Shown here in pieces: positions 26,504-35,171 of a stretch of DNA of 64,000 nt; position 1 is the first letter of the stretch; each line of letters starts with the position of its first letter. Below the pieces are notes generated by a model. The model was not told the origin of the DNA. It saw only the letters and a list, made by a program, of their open reading frames with translations, and did not search any database. The position numbers were made by a program, and so were the translations under genes. The stretch comes from Candidatus Riflebacteria bacterium HGW-Riflebacteria-2. Its GTDB lineage: Bacteria > Muiribacteriota > Ozemobacteria > Ozemobacterales > Ozemobacteraceae. Where the stretch lies: assembly GCA_002839435.1 (NCBI GenBank), contig PGYA01000015.1:1-64000 (forward strand). The letters are read 5' to 3'.

Positions 26504-28475
26504 AGGTCACCCCCTCACGCTTCATGTAAAGGCGAAAGGAACGAAAACAGGCTTCGGCATCGGTGACGTCAAGATTCTCATTGTAAGTGACATTGCGGCG
26601 CTGCAACCCGGGCACTCTGCTCATCCCCATATTTCTGGCAGCCAGCAGACCCGAGATTGTAGAAGAGGACTCTATGAATATGGTGCCTTTAAGAGCTATC
26701 AATGCGGCTTCAACCGGTTGCGCAGTTGCGACCCGCAGATTTCCTGCGAGACTGATAATAACAACCGGCTCTTTGGCTGGAGCGCTTACCGGCTCACGAA
26801 TTGTGATATTTCCTTCGACCAGAAGCATGCCCCCACAGCCGTTCTCTGCAGCAATCGACCGATTAATCTCAAGATCGCCAGCAACATAATAAACATCATT
26901 CAAGATGCAATCCTGCTTTTCATTTTCTATTTTTTTAAAAAACTCTGCTGCCGTCGCAAACTTTTGACCTACTCTGGCTCTCAGATAACCAAGGTCTTCA
27001 AGATCAGCAAGATTGCCGTCAAATAATTTCCTACCATCGCTGCAATTCAACTGATAAAGGCTGCCGTGATTCATTTTAAAGAAAGAAACCCCCTGCCTGT
27101 CGACCAATGCGCGCTCAGAAGCAGCAGGCAGGTCAGCGGGCAATTGACCAGGTGTCAGCCCGATCTGAGAGCTCAGGTCAGGATCGCGCAAAGCCATAAC
27201 CCTGAGATTTGCAGCGTTGCAGCTCTCTTCAACAATACTGCTCATGCGTTCGCGATATCTCTGATAGTCGCCGGCGAAATTATCTCTGACACGCCCAACC
27301 GCCTCTACTGTCATTCCCGGCCAGGCATTGCCGGAAAAGCTGTTTTCATCAAGCCTGGGAAAAGGAGCGTAGAGATCGGTAAGCTCATTCATCAGACCCT
27401 GAAGGAGTGTCCAGCGGCTGATTGCCTTACCAAGGACCACAGTTGGAGTTGGCCGATCGGCACTGCCCGCTATTCTTATGCGTGCCGACATCAGATCGTC
27501 GGCATTACAATCTTTCATAACTTCGTGATAATCAGATTCCCTGAGTTCTTTGAAGATAAATTCCGGTTGAGAATAATAGGAAAGGCAGTCTATATCGGAA
27601 AATGTATCGGCTTCTGGAATAGCGAACAGGCGTGCGCTGTTGCCGGGCAATACGGACGCAAAATTATCGTCACCGCCGCCGGGACCGCACCCCAGATTCC
27701 AGGGTGCCTCCGACCCAAGAAAAACCCAGCCCTGACGGTCAAAAAACTGGCGACTCTGAGCTGGTTCAAGTGACGAAGAAGAACAGGAATCACCAGCGTA
27801 TAACAGTAGAGGCGAATCACTGACCTGGTTTTTACCGCTTATTGAGTCTTGCACTGTGTCTGCTCCCAAACTGCCCTGCTCGCGCAAAAAAAGAACGAAT
27901 TTGCCGACAACTGGCGGCAGAATATTAACCACTTTGGCCTCGCGATAACGGTAGACTCTGGCAAATGCCCCGTGCACGCTGGCTTCAGCGTGCAGCATAA
28001 TCATTACCTTCATTTCACGTTCGTCTGTCAGCAAACCCGGGCCAATCGGCGAGGCAAAAAGGTTTTCGAGCTTGCGCAATTCAATTTCTACCTTGAGACT
28101 CGAGTAATTTTCAAAGTCCTGTTGCAGATGTTTAAAAAGCTCTGAATCAAGCGAAGTCTTCGCTTCTCGTGGGGTAATCTGGCCATCAGAGTCAAGCAGA
28201 CCCTTGAGAATAGGCTTAAGCTCGGCGGGAGCCTTTTCGAGTTTGGGAAAGGAACCCGGGCGACCATCATTGATAAAATCCACGGCCTTCAACAGAAGAA
28301 CATCAATAGACTCAAGGCCACCGACAGCAAGATGGTATGCTTTTTCGTAGTCAGCGCCGTGTGAAGCCTGCGTCAGCTGGTGCTGCGAGAAAAAATGCCG
28401 GGTCGCGGCCAGAAGAAGTAACAGAAAAATCAACAGCATAAGCGCCGGCAAAATCATGCCAAATCTGCGTCTCAT
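26493..28475 (-). CDS. Large GspK/PilX-like pseudopilin (triad A)
   Basis: A 660-residue protein starting MRRRFG then MILPALMLLIFLLLLLA: a prepilin-type leader and N-terminal helix, but residue 5 after the cleavage site is Ala rather than Glu. Absence of Glu5 is typical of GspK and related tip pilins. The body is about twice the size of GspK. Near the C-terminus, short beta repeats (GGMLLVEGNITI, VVIISLAGNLRV, AALIALKGTIFI) look like a right-handed beta-helix. Its start overlaps the upstream pilin stop by ATGA. Probably caps a pilus-like fibre. Confidence 0.82.
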   Translation of the reverse strand: MRRRFGMILPALMLLIFLLLLLAATRHFFSQHQLTQASHGADYEKAYHLAVGGLESIDVLLLKAVDFINDGRPGSFPKLEKAPAELKPILKGLLDSDGQITPREAKTSLDSELFKHLQQDFENYSSLKVEIELRKLENLFASPIGPGLLTDEREMKVMIMLHAEASVHGAFARVYRYREAKVVNILPPVVGKFVLFLREQGSLGADTVQDSISGKNQVSDSPLLLYAGDSCSSSSLEPAQSRQFFDRQGWVFLGSEAPWNLGCGPGGGDDNFASVLPGNSARLFAIPEADTFSDIDCLSYYSQPEFIFKELRESDYHEVMKDCNADDLMSARIRIAGSADRPTPTVVLGKAISRWTLLQGLMNELTDLYAPFPRLDENSFSGNAWPGMTVEAVGRVRDNFAGDYQRYRERMSSIVEESCNAANLRVMALRDPDLSSQIGLTPGQLPADLPAASERALVDRQGVSFFKMNHGSLYQLNCSDGRKLFDGNLADLEDLGYLRARVGQKFATAAEFFKKIENEKQDCILNDVYYVAGDLEINRSIAAENGCGGMLLVEGNITIREPVSAPAKEPVVIISLAGNLRVATAQPVEAALIALKGTIFIESSSTISGLLAARNMGMSRVPGLQRRNVTYNENLDVTDAEACFRSFRLYMKREGVTFVR

Positions 28476-28942
28476 GGCTTTCCTTTCACGATACTTCTGA
28501 CAATATAGCTCACCGGAGTTGTAGTTTTTCGGTTGTACCAGAATATCTGTACCTCGACCAGATAAAGCTTTGTTTTATCGCCCGCTACGGATTGCACCAG
28601 GTTTATCTCAATCATTCTGGTAAATTCCGGTGGCGCCGGCGAAACCCCGAGGTTTTCAAGGCTCAGTGATGAGCTCAACTCACTGTCAACAAGCATTGGC
28701 TGCGGACGCAGATCCTTTGCCGGCAACTCCTGCAGACCCGCGATAAGCGAACTGGCCAGGCTGGCAGCGACGAGAGTATCTGCCGCCTTGAACATTGTCT
28801 GCTTCGATGACGTAAACATGAGAAAAAGCGGCACTATAACCAGTTGCAAAATAAAAACCGCAATCAGCATCTCGACAAGGGTGAAACCTTGTAAAACCTT
28901 TGCAGTGCCACATTTTAAATTAGGCAAAAATCTTTTGCTCAT
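28472..28942 (-). CDS. Prepilin-like protein (GspI/PilV-like)
   Basis: A 156-residue protein with a 19-residue leader ending KVLQG and the mature start FTLVEMLIAVFILQL, giving Glu5 and a classic pilin helix. The short beta head contains EVQIFWYNRKTTTPV, similar to the V-Y-W-x-N patterns of GspI-type minor pseudopilins. First gene of the minus-strand operon 28942-25405, coupled by ATGA to the GspK-like gene. Confidence 0.87.
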   Translation of the reverse strand: MSKRFLPNLKCGTAKVLQGFTLVEMLIAVFILQLVIVPLFLMFTSSKQTMFKAADTLVAASLASSLIAGLQELPAKDLRPQPMLVDSELSSSLSLENLGVSPAPPEFTRMIEINLVQSVAGDKTKLYLVEVQIFWYNRKTTTPVSYIVRSIVKGKP

Positions 28943-29087
28943 ATACCTTCTAACGATTCTCAGCTAATTTTGTCACAGAAATTTTATCAGCGCTCAAGAA
29001 TTCGCAAAAAATCACCGCCATGGTCGTGAACAAACAGCGCTTTGTCCTTCAGCCTTAGAATCTTGTCTGAATCAATAATGGTAACCC

Positions 29088-29105
29088 GCCTGAAAGATTT
29101 CAGGC
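29088..29105. promoter_or_regulatory. Perfect dyad upstream of secreted-protein gene
   Basis: GCCTGAAA-GA-TTTCAGGC is an 18-base perfect palindrome in the 253-base gap between divergent genes. It overlaps a possible -35 (TTTCAG) whose partner is TATGAT at 29122-29127. It could be an operator; no T-run follows, so a terminator is unlikely. Confidence 0.35.
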
Positions 29106-29195
29106 AACCGAAAAAAACTGATATGATAATATGACAAGGCCACTTACAATTACGTTAAGAATTATCAGATGATCATTTTATGGAGGGAGCTATTT

Positions 29196-30074
29196 ATGAA
29201 AACTGCCAATACAGCTATCAGAACCTTTATTGTCTGCTTTCTGCTCATAACAATTGTTTGCACAGATTCTGGGTGGTGCCAGACAGCGAAGGATACCACC
29301 GACAAAAAAATTGCATCAGTTGATGAAGTGCTTAAAGGCACGGATAAAAGCAGCGAGCAGGGTACAATCACCCTCGACGCCGGGAATCAGGGAAGCGAAA
29401 CCTATACCGCCGTTACAGACTGCGAAGTAGAAATCAGTTCAAACCTCGAGACCTATGGTAATGCAGAATTGTCTGTTAGCGTAAACGATGAAAAAGTTAT
29501 CAGCTGGGCGCGCAGTCACGACAAAGATCCAGCCAGACTCGTCGTAAATGGCAAAGAAGTTGAAGAATCAAATGTAGACACTGGCGGCGGCGACTACACC
29601 CCGACGACGCAAAAAACAAAGATCAAACTAAAAAAGGGCGACAAGGTCAGCCTCAACCTTTCTGGTGACTTTGGCCGTGCCAATCCCCACCTTTCGATAA
29701 CCGGCCCTGGAATCGAGCAAAATGACAAAACACCTGGCTCTGACAACGCTGGTGGCGCTCCCGGCACAACAGTAATGGGCTCTGGCGGAGGATTTTTGTG
29801 GAAACCAATATCGGAATCTCGGGGTGGAGTAGCAGTAATATTGCTTCCATCAAAGTATCGACACGAGCAATTCAACAAAAAAATCTGGATAAACGGGCAG
29901 ACAAATGAGGTACTGGACTGGCGCCCTGATTATGCCAACGGCAACCGCATGCATATATTCCTCAAGAAAAAGGGTGCTCAATACGGTGGCCCGGTTACCA
30001 TCGAACTGGGCCTTGCCAAAGGCGGTCGCGTAAAATGGGAAGTTACCAACGGAGCTAATCGCACCGAAAGATAA
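29196..30074 (+). CDS. Secreted beta-domain protein
   Basis: A 292-residue protein with a signal peptide (TFIVCFLLITIVCTDSGWCQ, cleaved near residue 30). The mature part is beta-rich with two portions separated by a Gly/Ser/Pro-rich linker (about 180-200). The first portion (VISWARSHDK, YTPTTQKTKIKL, KGDKVSLNLSG) aligns with the C-terminal domain of the protein at 25405-26160. The last 90 residues are a separate beta domain ending in basic residues. GGAGGGAG lies six bases before the ATG. Function unknown. Confidence 0.75.
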   Translation: MKTANTAIRTFIVCFLLITIVCTDSGWCQTAKDTTDKKIASVDEVLKGTDKSSEQGTITLDAGNQGSETYTAVTDCEVEISSNLETYGNAELSVSVNDEKVISWARSHDKDPARLVVNGKEVEESNVDTGGGDYTPTTQKTKIKLKKGDKVSLNLSGDFGRANPHLSITGPGIEQNDKTPGSDNAGGAPGTTVMGSGGGFLWKPISESRGGVAVILLPSKYRHEQFNKKIWINGQTNEVLDWRPDYANGNRMHIFLKKKGAQYGGPVTIELGLAKGGRVKWEVTNGANRTER

Positions 30075-30236
30075 CCTGCAATTTCAAACGTTTTACCGAT
30101 ACGATCGCGATGATTGCCAGAGTCCAAAAATTAGTTGTAAACTGATTAACGAGTCTGGAAAAATACATTACAGCCTTTTTGGGGCCGAAACATCTGCAAA
30201 TCGGCAAATTAACCGTAAAAGGCGAAAGGGTTATGC

Positions 30237-30596
30237 ATGTCAGGGAAATTCAGTTATAAAATCGCCAGCAATATATTTATCTTTTCTCTTGAAGGTTATA
30301 TTGAAAAATCGGTTTCTGAGCTGTTTGTAGCTGAATTCAGAAAGCATTGGAACAATGGCATGCGTCATTTCCTTTTCGATTTTACGAAAGTAACGATAAT
30401 AAACTCGGTTGCCCTGGGAGACATGCTGGAAGTCGTCTCCGAAGGCATCGGCGAGAGCGACTCTGGTTTCTACATCTGCGCGATCCCTGAAAAATGCCAC
30501 TGGGGTCTGTCGGCCATAGGCCTGCTGAACTATATGACAGAATATGATAGTCTCAAGCAGGCCGCGCAGGAACTTGGGTTCAATATTGTTGAATAG
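30237..30596 (+). CDS. STAS domain protein (anti-anti-sigma type)
   Basis: A 119-residue single STAS domain. It shows the SpoIIAA layout: beta start (FSYKIASNIFIFSLEGYI), a central FDFTKVTIINSVALGDML where the Ser of INSVALG matches the phosphorylated Ser58 of SpoIIAA, and a final helix. Such proteins bind a kinase/anti-sigma partner when dephosphorylated. The kinase is not in this window. A similar protein is encoded at 32541-32882. Start ATG with GAAAGG upstream. Confidence 0.85.
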   Translation: MSGKFSYKIASNIFIFSLEGYIEKSVSELFVAEFRKHWNNGMRHFLFDFTKVTIINSVALGDMLEVVSEGIGESDSGFYICAIPEKCHWGLSAIGLLNYMTEYDSLKQAAQELGFNIVE

Positions 30597-30670
30597 CTTT
30601 AACTCTGCCTCAAAGGTGCCTGACTCGGCAGCACTGCTCTATCCTGCGCATTTCTGCATGAGCACCTCCT

Positions 30671-30700
30671 GAAAAAAAAAGACCGGGAGATTATCCCGGG
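30671..30700 (-). terminator. Hairpin with T-run on the minus strand
   Basis: CCGGGA (30683-30688) pairs with TCCCGG (30694-30699). On the minus strand the stem is followed by a run of nine T (the A-run at 30672-30680). It could end minus-strand transcripts or, read the other way, act weakly after the STAS gene. Confidence 0.55.
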
Positions 30701-30891
30701 CTGAAAAATAAGGAGGCAAACAAATCCATAAACCTTGTCGGGCACAATTGATGCTTTGTTTAGTACAAATTTTCCGGCAAAATCCCGTCTACAGACAATG
30801 ACATACCTGATTAACCAGCAAACTCCCTAAACAGACAAACAAAAACATCACTTCTTCAGCCAGACGGCGCCAATAAGCGAAAAGCATGAAG

Positions 30892-30930
30892 AAGCCGGAT
30901 AAACCCCTTTACTGATTTGTCCGGCTTTTG
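30892..30930. terminator. Terminator-like hairpin after anti-sigma gene
   Basis: AAGCCGGA (30892-30899) pairs with TCCGGCTT (30920-30927) over a 20-base loop. It sits seven bases past the stop of the minus-strand anti-sigma gene and has TTTTG on its plus-strand side. Confidence 0.5.
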
Positions 30931-30933
30931 TTG

Positions 30934-31866
30934 TTATTGGTCTGAAAGGTCTTGATCTTGATAAAGTTCAGGCTCACGAATTTCGCCGCCTGGCAATTCG
31001 TTGCCGGCTTCTGCTGGTGTTTCATTCCTGGGCGCATGCGTCTGATTTGCTGCAGGCTCGAACGCAACCTTCTCGACAACTACCTTACCTGTATGGTCAA
31101 TGCGCAAAGAACTGCCGGCCGCCAGGTCACCCTTTTGCTTTGTTGCAAGCACTTGCCACTGTATTCTGCCTTTTGTTACCGTTACTGTTTCGCTGTCTTT
31201 TGAGATATTCAGGTTGATGCTTGTCCCAACAATTGTTAGAACCAGTTTTGCCGTAAAAATCTGGTAACCAGCAGCAGAGGGAAGAAAATCAACGGACGCA
31301 CTGCCATTTTCGACCCGAACAATTCTATCTTCTGGTGTAAAACTAAGATTGCCGGCTATTGTCATCTGCTCGTTGCCCTGCCAGTTCAAGCTGATCTGTC
31401 CCTGTAGGAGCTTTACCGGCATGCCATGTTTGAGCGGCACAGGATCACTGCCCAGACTGACCTCACCTCTGGCCAGCAGCATTTTTCCGGAGCCGGTTGC
31501 CTGATAAAACGTTGTGCCTGTGTCACCTTGCCAGGCAAGGGCTGCCACAATCATAATTACAGCAGCCATCAGAGCCAGCGACAACCGTAAATCACCAACG
31601 AACCAGCTCAGAAAACCACCAGATGAAGAGTCAGAAGTTTTTTGTTCTATTGTCAGACGGCTTCTTAAGCGTAAAAACACCCGGTTTTTATCGGCATCTG
31701 GAAGACTGACAGCTGACTGCAGGCTGGTTGTAAGATTGCTATAGCTGCTTAATAACTCACGACAGCAGGCACACTTTGCCGAATGAGCATCGATGAAAGC
31801 ACCATCTTCTGATGTGATTTCGTCTTCTGCCAGCAGATTTACAACCCTTTCACAGTCTTTGTTCAC
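30934..31866 (-). CDS. Anti-sigma factor with FecR-like domain
   Basis: A 310-residue inner-membrane protein. The N-terminal zinc-binding anti-sigma domain has the HSAKCACC motif (His-x3-Cys-x2-Cys, near residue 30). One membrane helix follows at about residue 95-113 (LSLALMAAVIMIVAALAW). The periplasmic part is FecR-like, with repeated beta strands (ENGSASVDFLP, LVLTIVGTSINLNI, VTVTKGRIQW). It would hold the adjacent ECF sigma factor inactive and sense an envelope signal. I set the start at the GTG (31866), six bases after AAGGAG; a TTG two codons earlier directly abuts that site. Start overlaps the sigma gene end. Confidence 0.85.
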   Translation of the reverse strand: MNKDCERVVNLLAEDEITSEDGAFIDAHSAKCACCRELLSSYSNLTTSLQSAVSLPDADKNRVFLRLRSRLTIEQKTSDSSSGGFLSWFVGDLRLSLALMAAVIMIVAALAWQGDTGTTFYQATGSGKMLLARGEVSLGSDPVPLKHGMPVKLLQGQISLNWQGNEQMTIAGNLSFTPEDRIVRVENGSASVDFLPSAAGYQIFTAKLVLTIVGTSINLNISKDSETVTVTKGRIQWQVLATKQKGDLAAGSSLRIDHTGKVVVEKVAFEPAANQTHAPRNETPAEAGNELPGGEIREPELYQDQDLSDQ

Positions 31867-32380
31867 CGGCAACTCCTTGTAGCGACCTGATAACTTTCAC
31901 CAGCAAATTTCGCAAGGTACCTTCGGCCAGGCCGGTTATTTCGGAGATCTCTGCGTAACTCAGCCCTTCAATCTTTTTAAGAACCAATACCTCTTTTTCA
32001 GTCGCAGAAAGCGCATTCATCATATCTGGCAGCTCATCAGGAACCTGTTCTGTCGCCGACAAATGCAGTTCTTCTATCGGCTTTGCAACAACTGTGGGAG
32101 ATTTTTTCTGTTGCCGCAGGAGGTCGATACATGTGTTATGAGCTATTCTTCCCAGCCAGGGAGAGAGTCTGGTGCCGGTAAATCTTGGAAGAGCATGATA
32201 GGCTTTCAGAAATACCTCCTGCAGTATGTCTTCGGCCAGCATTCGATCGGCAAGCGAAGAAAATGCAATCGAGTAAACCAGGCCCGAATACAAAGCGAAG
32301 AGCTTTTCAAAGGCTTTGGCGTCCTGTCTCTGTAAAGCGGCGATAAATTCAGGCTGGATTTCCGGGCTACGGATTTTCAT
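31850..32380 (-). CDS. ECF sigma factor
   Basis: A 176-residue sigma-70 family protein of the extracytoplasmic-function type, with only regions 2 and 4. Region 2 runs from FEKLFALYSGLVYSIA through LAEDILQEVFLKAYHAL to WLGRIAHNTCIDLLRQQ. Region 4 has LSATEKEVLVLKKIEGLSYAEI followed by the HTH GLAEGTLRNLLVKVIRSL. It directs RNA polymerase to stress or envelope promoters once released by the anti-sigma partner encoded just downstream. It is divergent from the STAS gene. A GAGGGAAG stretch lies 12 bases before the ATG. Confidence 0.92.
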   Translation of the reverse strand: MKIRSPEIQPEFIAALQRQDAKAFEKLFALYSGLVYSIAFSSLADRMLAEDILQEVFLKAYHALPRFTGTRLSPWLGRIAHNTCIDLLRQQKKSPTVVAKPIEELHLSATEQVPDELPDMMNALSATEKEVLVLKKIEGLSYAEISEITGLAEGTLRNLLVKVIRSLQGVAGEQRL

Positions 32381-32418
32381 GAAGCTTAACTACTTCCCTC
32401 AACAATAACAACGCAAAC

Positions 32419-32448
32419 TTGACCAATTTTGTCATACCAATATATCAT
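32419..32448 (+). promoter_or_regulatory. Promoter of STAS gene
   Basis: TTGACC (32419-32424) is followed by TATATC after 16 bases or TATCAT (32443-32448) after 18 bases. It points at the STAS gene at 32541 and possibly the operon beyond. Confidence 0.45.
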
Positions 32449-32540
32449 TCTTTATTGTTCGAAGGCCCACTAAAGTTCTTAAGCCATGCTATCATGGGCA
32501 TTCCGACAGGGAATTGGCAAAAGGCAAACAGGAGGTTCGC

Positions 32541-32882
32541 TTGTCTGGAAAAATAGACTACAACTTTACAGGTAAAGTCATGACTGCCAGTATAAGCGGA
32601 TATGCCGAAAAGTCGCTGATGAATGGTCTCGTTGAAACATTCCATCAAAAACTCGAAGAAAACTTCTGCGATTTTGTTTTCAATTTCGCCGAGATGACAC
32701 AGATAAATTCTTCAGCACTCGGCGAACTTCTGGAAATTGCCTCACAGGGAATGGGACGGGATAATATCAGAATCCTCTTCTGCGCCATTCCATCTGCCTG
32801 CCGCCTCGGCATGCTGAGTCTCGGGCTTCTCAACTTTGTCGAAGAGCATGATTCCATCGAAATGGCTTTGGCATCTCTATAG
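32541..32882 (+). CDS. STAS domain protein (second copy)
   Basis: A 113-residue STAS domain similar in length and sequence to the one at 30237-30596. The central motif reads FNFAEMTQINSSALGELL, keeping the Ser that is phosphorylated in SpoIIAA-like proteins. I chose the TTG at 32541: AGGAGG lies five bases upstream, and the resulting start LSGKIDYNF aligns with MSGKFSYKI of the paralogue. It is followed by 63 bases and the pseudopilin operon on the same strand. Likely target of a PP2C phosphatase such as the one at 43231. Confidence 0.85.
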   Translation: MSGKIDYNFTGKVMTASISGYAEKSLMNGLVETFHQKLEENFCDFVFNFAEMTQINSSALGELLEIASQGMGRDNIRILFCAIPSACRLGMLSLGLLNFVEEHDSIEMALASL

Positions 32883-32945
32883 AGCGTTTCTGCCATTCTT
32901 TAAATTGTGCTATATTGTCAGAGACAAAAAGCACAGGCAGTATTG

Positions 32946-35171
32946 ATGAACAAGCTGATACATAGACTGATGCCGCAAATCCGCATAAGAAGATCTTATA
33001 ACAGATCTGGATATATCTTGTACCTTGTCATGAGTCTGCTGCTGGTCTGGGCTATTATGACCTTCAGCCTTTCCCGGTATAAAAGCGGAGCAGTGAATCT
33101 GCTCAGTCACACCTCGATGCAGAGCCGACTGACATGCGCGGCTGCGGCCGGGATGAGTGAAATATGGGCATTGGCACGGTTGCAGGCCAATGACAAGATC
33201 GGCAAAAATGATGAAACACATTTTTATAACATGCTCAATCGCGTTTTTGACCGCAATTCAAACGAGGTTCCGCCAGCGCAACCATATTTCTGCGAGCGCG
33301 CATTTTCAGCAGAACAGCTGCCTTATGCCAGCATTCTGGCCGAAGAAATATCAGCCGGAAATATCGAGGTTAGAGGCCATTGTCGCATTTATTTTACCCG
33401 ACTGATCCGCAAATCTCCCCCGGCATTTTCTGGTCACATTGAAGCCATAGTTACCGCCCGGCCAAAATCTGACAGCCAGGAAATAATAGAGATCAAGGAA
33501 AGACGCGATTTCAAAATCATCGATACCAGAGATATCTTTGACAGATACGCCCTTTATGTCAAGGACTATGGCTTCGACTACAACAGAACACTACAGAAAC
33601 TATACATAGAAGGCCTCGGCCCACCGGTAAGATCGAGCGTTTTTCTGGGTTCGCGGCATGCTCCGCCATATCAGGCATTCAAGGGCATAAGTGGCCCGGC
33701 ACCAATATTTTTCGACTTTGACTTTCAGCAGAACAAAAATCTGGTGCCGGCACTGATCGGCAACCTGCACTCGCCCATTCCTGCGGGCGGAGTGGAAATA
33801 CCCTCAATCAATGGCAGCGTAAGAGCAGCCAGCAAAGACAATGTGTTCTGGGCTGTCCCGATGCCACTTCGTTTTAAACCTATCTATGACCGCGGCGATT
33901 TCAGAGACAGCGATTTTTACACGGTCGAGGCGCTGCAACAGGGCTACTACAAAACCTTTGTTGAGTCGGCACAGAAGACCAGCGGCAGCCAATATTCAGT
34001 GCCTGCGATGATTCTGGACGACTGGAACAGATGCGGCGGCAATTATGCAGACTCGCAGGTATTCAGAATGGTAGTGGCTACCAGCATCGAGGCCTGGAAT
34101 TATCTTTATGCCTATACTGACGCCCGACATCTCTGGGATGATTCCAGCTGGACAGCTTTTGCCAAAAAAATTCAATTCAGCGGACTCTCTGATTACATCG
34201 AAACGATGAAGCGTGTTCACCCTGACAAAACGGTTGCCGGCAACATGCCAGGGATATTTGGAGCTGATGACAAGCAGCCGGTCATTCTTGAAGGAAACGT
34301 CTTTTTCAGATTTTTTAAAATTGCTTTCTTTGATGAGTTCACGACAAGTATGACCCTTGGCGGCAAATCCGCTTCGGTTGAGATGCCGGCAATTCCGCTG
34401 CACTTTCAGGATGCGGCCGGCAATGCCAGTTTTCTGAACCGGGCAGTACGGGTGCATGGGCTCGAGAAACAGCTGATGAGCCGTGAAGTTGACGAGATAC
34501 CGGTAAATTCTTTGTTTGAAATCGGTGTCAGCCCATATCCCCAGAATGTTCAAGCCCCGGAAAATCTGTTTCCCAACCTCTCTGTTGCTGCAATATCCTA
34601 CCGCTACAAATCTCCTGAAGATTTTATTGCCGCCAACACCACTCAGATGGCTGATAACAGCAAGCGCCTCAAAATCGACGGAATAATGTATATTGAGTCA
34701 GGCGACCTCGACCTCTCCTCGTTCAAATCTTTTTCAGGGCATGGAATGATCTGGATCGGCTTCAGAGGCGATGTATACCTTGGCGATCTGGCCAAGTCAA
34801 AACCAGCAGACATACTCAAAATATTCGCCCAGGATGGCAATTTCATCATAAAAAGCGACAGGCCGGATGTCAAAATTTCGGCTTCATTGCTGGCACTGAC
34901 TTATTTTTCTGATCCACAACGCAACAAAGCAGCTCTGGAAAACCGCGGCAAACTGATTCCCAATCGGCATGGTGTCGAAATAATCGGCAATCTTGCTGTC
35001 GATTACCTTTTTCTCGCCGACAGAAACTATGGCATTCCTGCCGGGAAATCTCTTGTAATCAAGCATGACCCTTTTCTCTTCACACCCGTCTACCCAAAGT
35101 GGTCGACAATAGGTCCCGTTCGCACCGTATATAGCGTAAACGCAAGTCGTGAGCAGAGTTTCTTCAAATGA
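32946..35171 (+). CDS. Large GspK/PilX-like pseudopilin (triad B)
   Basis: A 741-residue protein whose N-terminus has basic residues, Gly22, then YILYLVMSLLLVWAIMTFSL. This is a pilin-type leader and helix but with Leu instead of Glu at position 5, as in GspK-like tip proteins. The body is very large and soluble. The last 200 residues have short beta repeats (GIMYIESGDLDL, GMIWIGFRGDVYL, GNFIIKSDRPDVKI, GVEIIGNLAVDYL) that suggest a beta-helix. It opens an operon coupled by ATGA to the HEAT protein. Ribosome-binding site weak. Same class as the proteins at 26493 and 40704. Confidence 0.8.
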   Translation: MNKLIHRLMPQIRIRRSYNRSGYILYLVMSLLLVWAIMTFSLSRYKSGAVNLLSHTSMQSRLTCAAAAGMSEIWALARLQANDKIGKNDETHFYNMLNRVFDRNSNEVPPAQPYFCERAFSAEQLPYASILAEEISAGNIEVRGHCRIYFTRLIRKSPPAFSGHIEAIVTARPKSDSQEIIEIKERRDFKIIDTRDIFDRYALYVKDYGFDYNRTLQKLYIEGLGPPVRSSVFLGSRHAPPYQAFKGISGPAPIFFDFDFQQNKNLVPALIGNLHSPIPAGGVEIPSINGSVRAASKDNVFWAVPMPLRFKPIYDRGDFRDSDFYTVEALQQGYYKTFVESAQKTSGSQYSVPAMILDDWNRCGGNYADSQVFRMVVATSIEAWNYLYAYTDARHLWDDSSWTAFAKKIQFSGLSDYIETMKRVHPDKTVAGNMPGIFGADDKQPVILEGNVFFRFFKIAFFDEFTTSMTLGGKSASVEMPAIPLHFQDAAGNASFLNRAVRVHGLEKQLMSREVDEIPVNSLFEIGVSPYPQNVQAPENLFPNLSVAAISYRYKSPEDFIAANTTQMADNSKRLKIDGIMYIESGDLDLSSFKSFSGHGMIWIGFRGDVYLGDLAKSKPADILKIFAQDGNFIIKSDRPDVKISASLLALTYFSDPQRNKAALENRGKLIPNRHGVEIIGNLAVDYLFLADRNYGIPAGKSLVIKHDPFLFTPVYPKWSTIGPVRTVYSVNASREQSFFK

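Larger units (their letters stand above)
30597..30933. other. Intergenic region with two hairpins
   Basis: This 337-base gap between convergent genes holds two hairpins, listed separately as terminators. Between them lies A-rich sequence with an AGGAGG-like stretch (30708 region) but no convincing reading frame longer than about 20 codons. Nothing else is seen. Confidence 0.4.
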
